Under the pieces are notes generated by a model, which saw nothing but the letters and a program-made list of their open reading frames with translations, was not told the origin of the DNA and did not search any database. From a virus, in the IMG/VR virus record IMGVR_UViG_3300033148_002107, positions 1 through 37,480 of that record: 37,480 bases of DNA; one strand, 5' to 3'. The position numbers and the translations under genes were made by a program. Shown here one piece after another: positions 37,116 through 37,480 of the stretch. Each line of letters begins with the position of its first letter. Position 1 is the stretch's first letter.

Positions 37116-37480
37116 ACTTCCCTCCACATTTTAAGCTTGAAGAGTTTACTCGATCTCAATCTGCTACAAGAAACGGTATCGACAACATACCGAACGATAC
37201 CCAGCTAAGTAATTTAATACGGCTGGCATGGTTTTTAGAGACGTTACGCGCTTTGATAAAAGAAGCGCATCCAGATGCTTTTATCACCATTTCGTCTGGT
37301 CTTCGGGTCGAATTATTAAACACCTTAATCGGCGGGTCGAAAACATCCGCTCATATGAAAGGGTTGGCCGCAGACATTCACTGCAATAGATTAAATCCCT
37401 TAGAGCTTGCGCGGTTTATAAGTGTTAACATGGCCGATGAAGGTTTCGATCAAGTGATACACGAATTCGGTCGGTGGGTG
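37112..37480 (+). CDS. M15-family peptidase (endolysin), N-terminal part
   Basis: The first 123 codons of the lysis peptidase: FKLEEFTRSQSATRNGIDN at the start, as in phage M15 enzymes, then a helix and SGLRVELLN, and SAHMKGLAADIH, which holds zinc ligands H81 and D88. The frame continues at base 115 of the window and ends at 207. The joined protein (153 residues) has the usual length of small phage M15 endolysins. It cuts peptidoglycan cross-links once the holin opens the inner membrane. Confidence 0.92.
   Translation, partial: MNFPPHFKLEEFTRSQSATRNGIDNIPNDTQLSNLIRLAWFLETLRALIKEAHPDAFITISSGLRVELLNTLIGGSKTSAHMKGLAADIHCNRLNPLELARFISVNMADEGFDQVIHEFGRWV
37367..37480. repeat. Terminal direct repeat, right copy
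   Basis: Identical to bases 1..114. See the left copy: the two ends join in frame through the endolysin gene. Confidence 0.97.

Noticed and set aside
1-37480. CRISPR array, retron or diversity-generating retroelement
   Set aside because: I saw no regularly spaced repeats, no reverse transcriptase motif and no template/variable repeat pair.
1-37480. Integrase and attachment site
   Set aside because: No tyrosine or serine recombinase is present. The tRNA-Pro gene is complete and has no second partial copy.

Overview
The window looks like the complete genome of a tailed phage of about 37.4 kb with a podovirus-type (short-tail) virion. The first 114 bases are repeated exactly as the last 114. 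The lysis peptidase runs across that overlap in frame, so the assembly is circular (circularly permuted or terminally redundant DNA). No integrase or lysogeny module is visible. The host is probably a Gram-negative bacterium, tentatively a gammaproteobacterium. This rests on spanin-like and outer-membrane-anchor-like lysis proteins, sigma70-type promoters, strong Shine-Dalgarno sites and AT-rich sequence. There is no phage RNA polymerase, DNA polymerase or helicase gene, so host machinery must do that work.

Layout. (1) 37112 to the end, then 1-1610 (+): lysis cassette with an M15 peptidase, an inner-membrane coiled-coil protein, a Lys/Pro microprotein, a YadA-anchor-like outer-membrane protein, a 95-residue protein and a 3-TM holin. 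(2) 1611-3832 (-): a leftward operon of small accessory proteins, including a 37-residue membrane protein and a ribbon-helix-helix candidate. (3) 3833-4099: divergent control region with a leftward promoter and a rightward promoter that starts at or next to the ATG of a 52-residue protein (leaderless). (4) 4056-6352 (-): tRNA-Pro(UGG), RNA ligase RtcB, a short DnaT/O-like replication protein and small proteins. (5) 6353-8801: an RNA-rich central region with two candidate large structured RNAs, a Cys-rich small protein, a GIY-YIG-type and an HNH nuclease and a 50-residue ORF. (6) 8802-16810 (+): early operon with small proteins, a C5 cytosine methyltransferase that carries a second long gene inside it in another frame, ERF annealing protein, YqaJ exonuclease, SSB-like protein, a nuclease and an HNH homing endonuclease with a structured leader. 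(7) 16850-37059 (+): adhesin-like proteins, terminase, P22-size portal, scaffold, SU10-type capsid protein, adaptor, nozzle-like protein, ejection proteins and tailspike.

How it fits together. Three early promoters (leftward at 3.86 kb, tRNA/rtcB at 6.37 kb, recombination genes at 12.19 kb) share the palindromic core TGTATTACA, which points to one phage regulator. ERF, YqaJ exonuclease and the SSB-like protein form a recombination set. The tRNA plus RtcB pair suggests RNA repair. In the late operon the portal, scaffold and capsid genes are each preceded by a small GUC-GUGA-GAC hairpin, twice behind a TATAAT box, which looks like a private expression signal for head genes.

The least explained parts are the 8327-8712 RNA, the 6437-7318 RNA region, the repeated capsid-gene hairpin, the nested gene in the methyltransferase and the YadA-like anchor in the lysis cassette.
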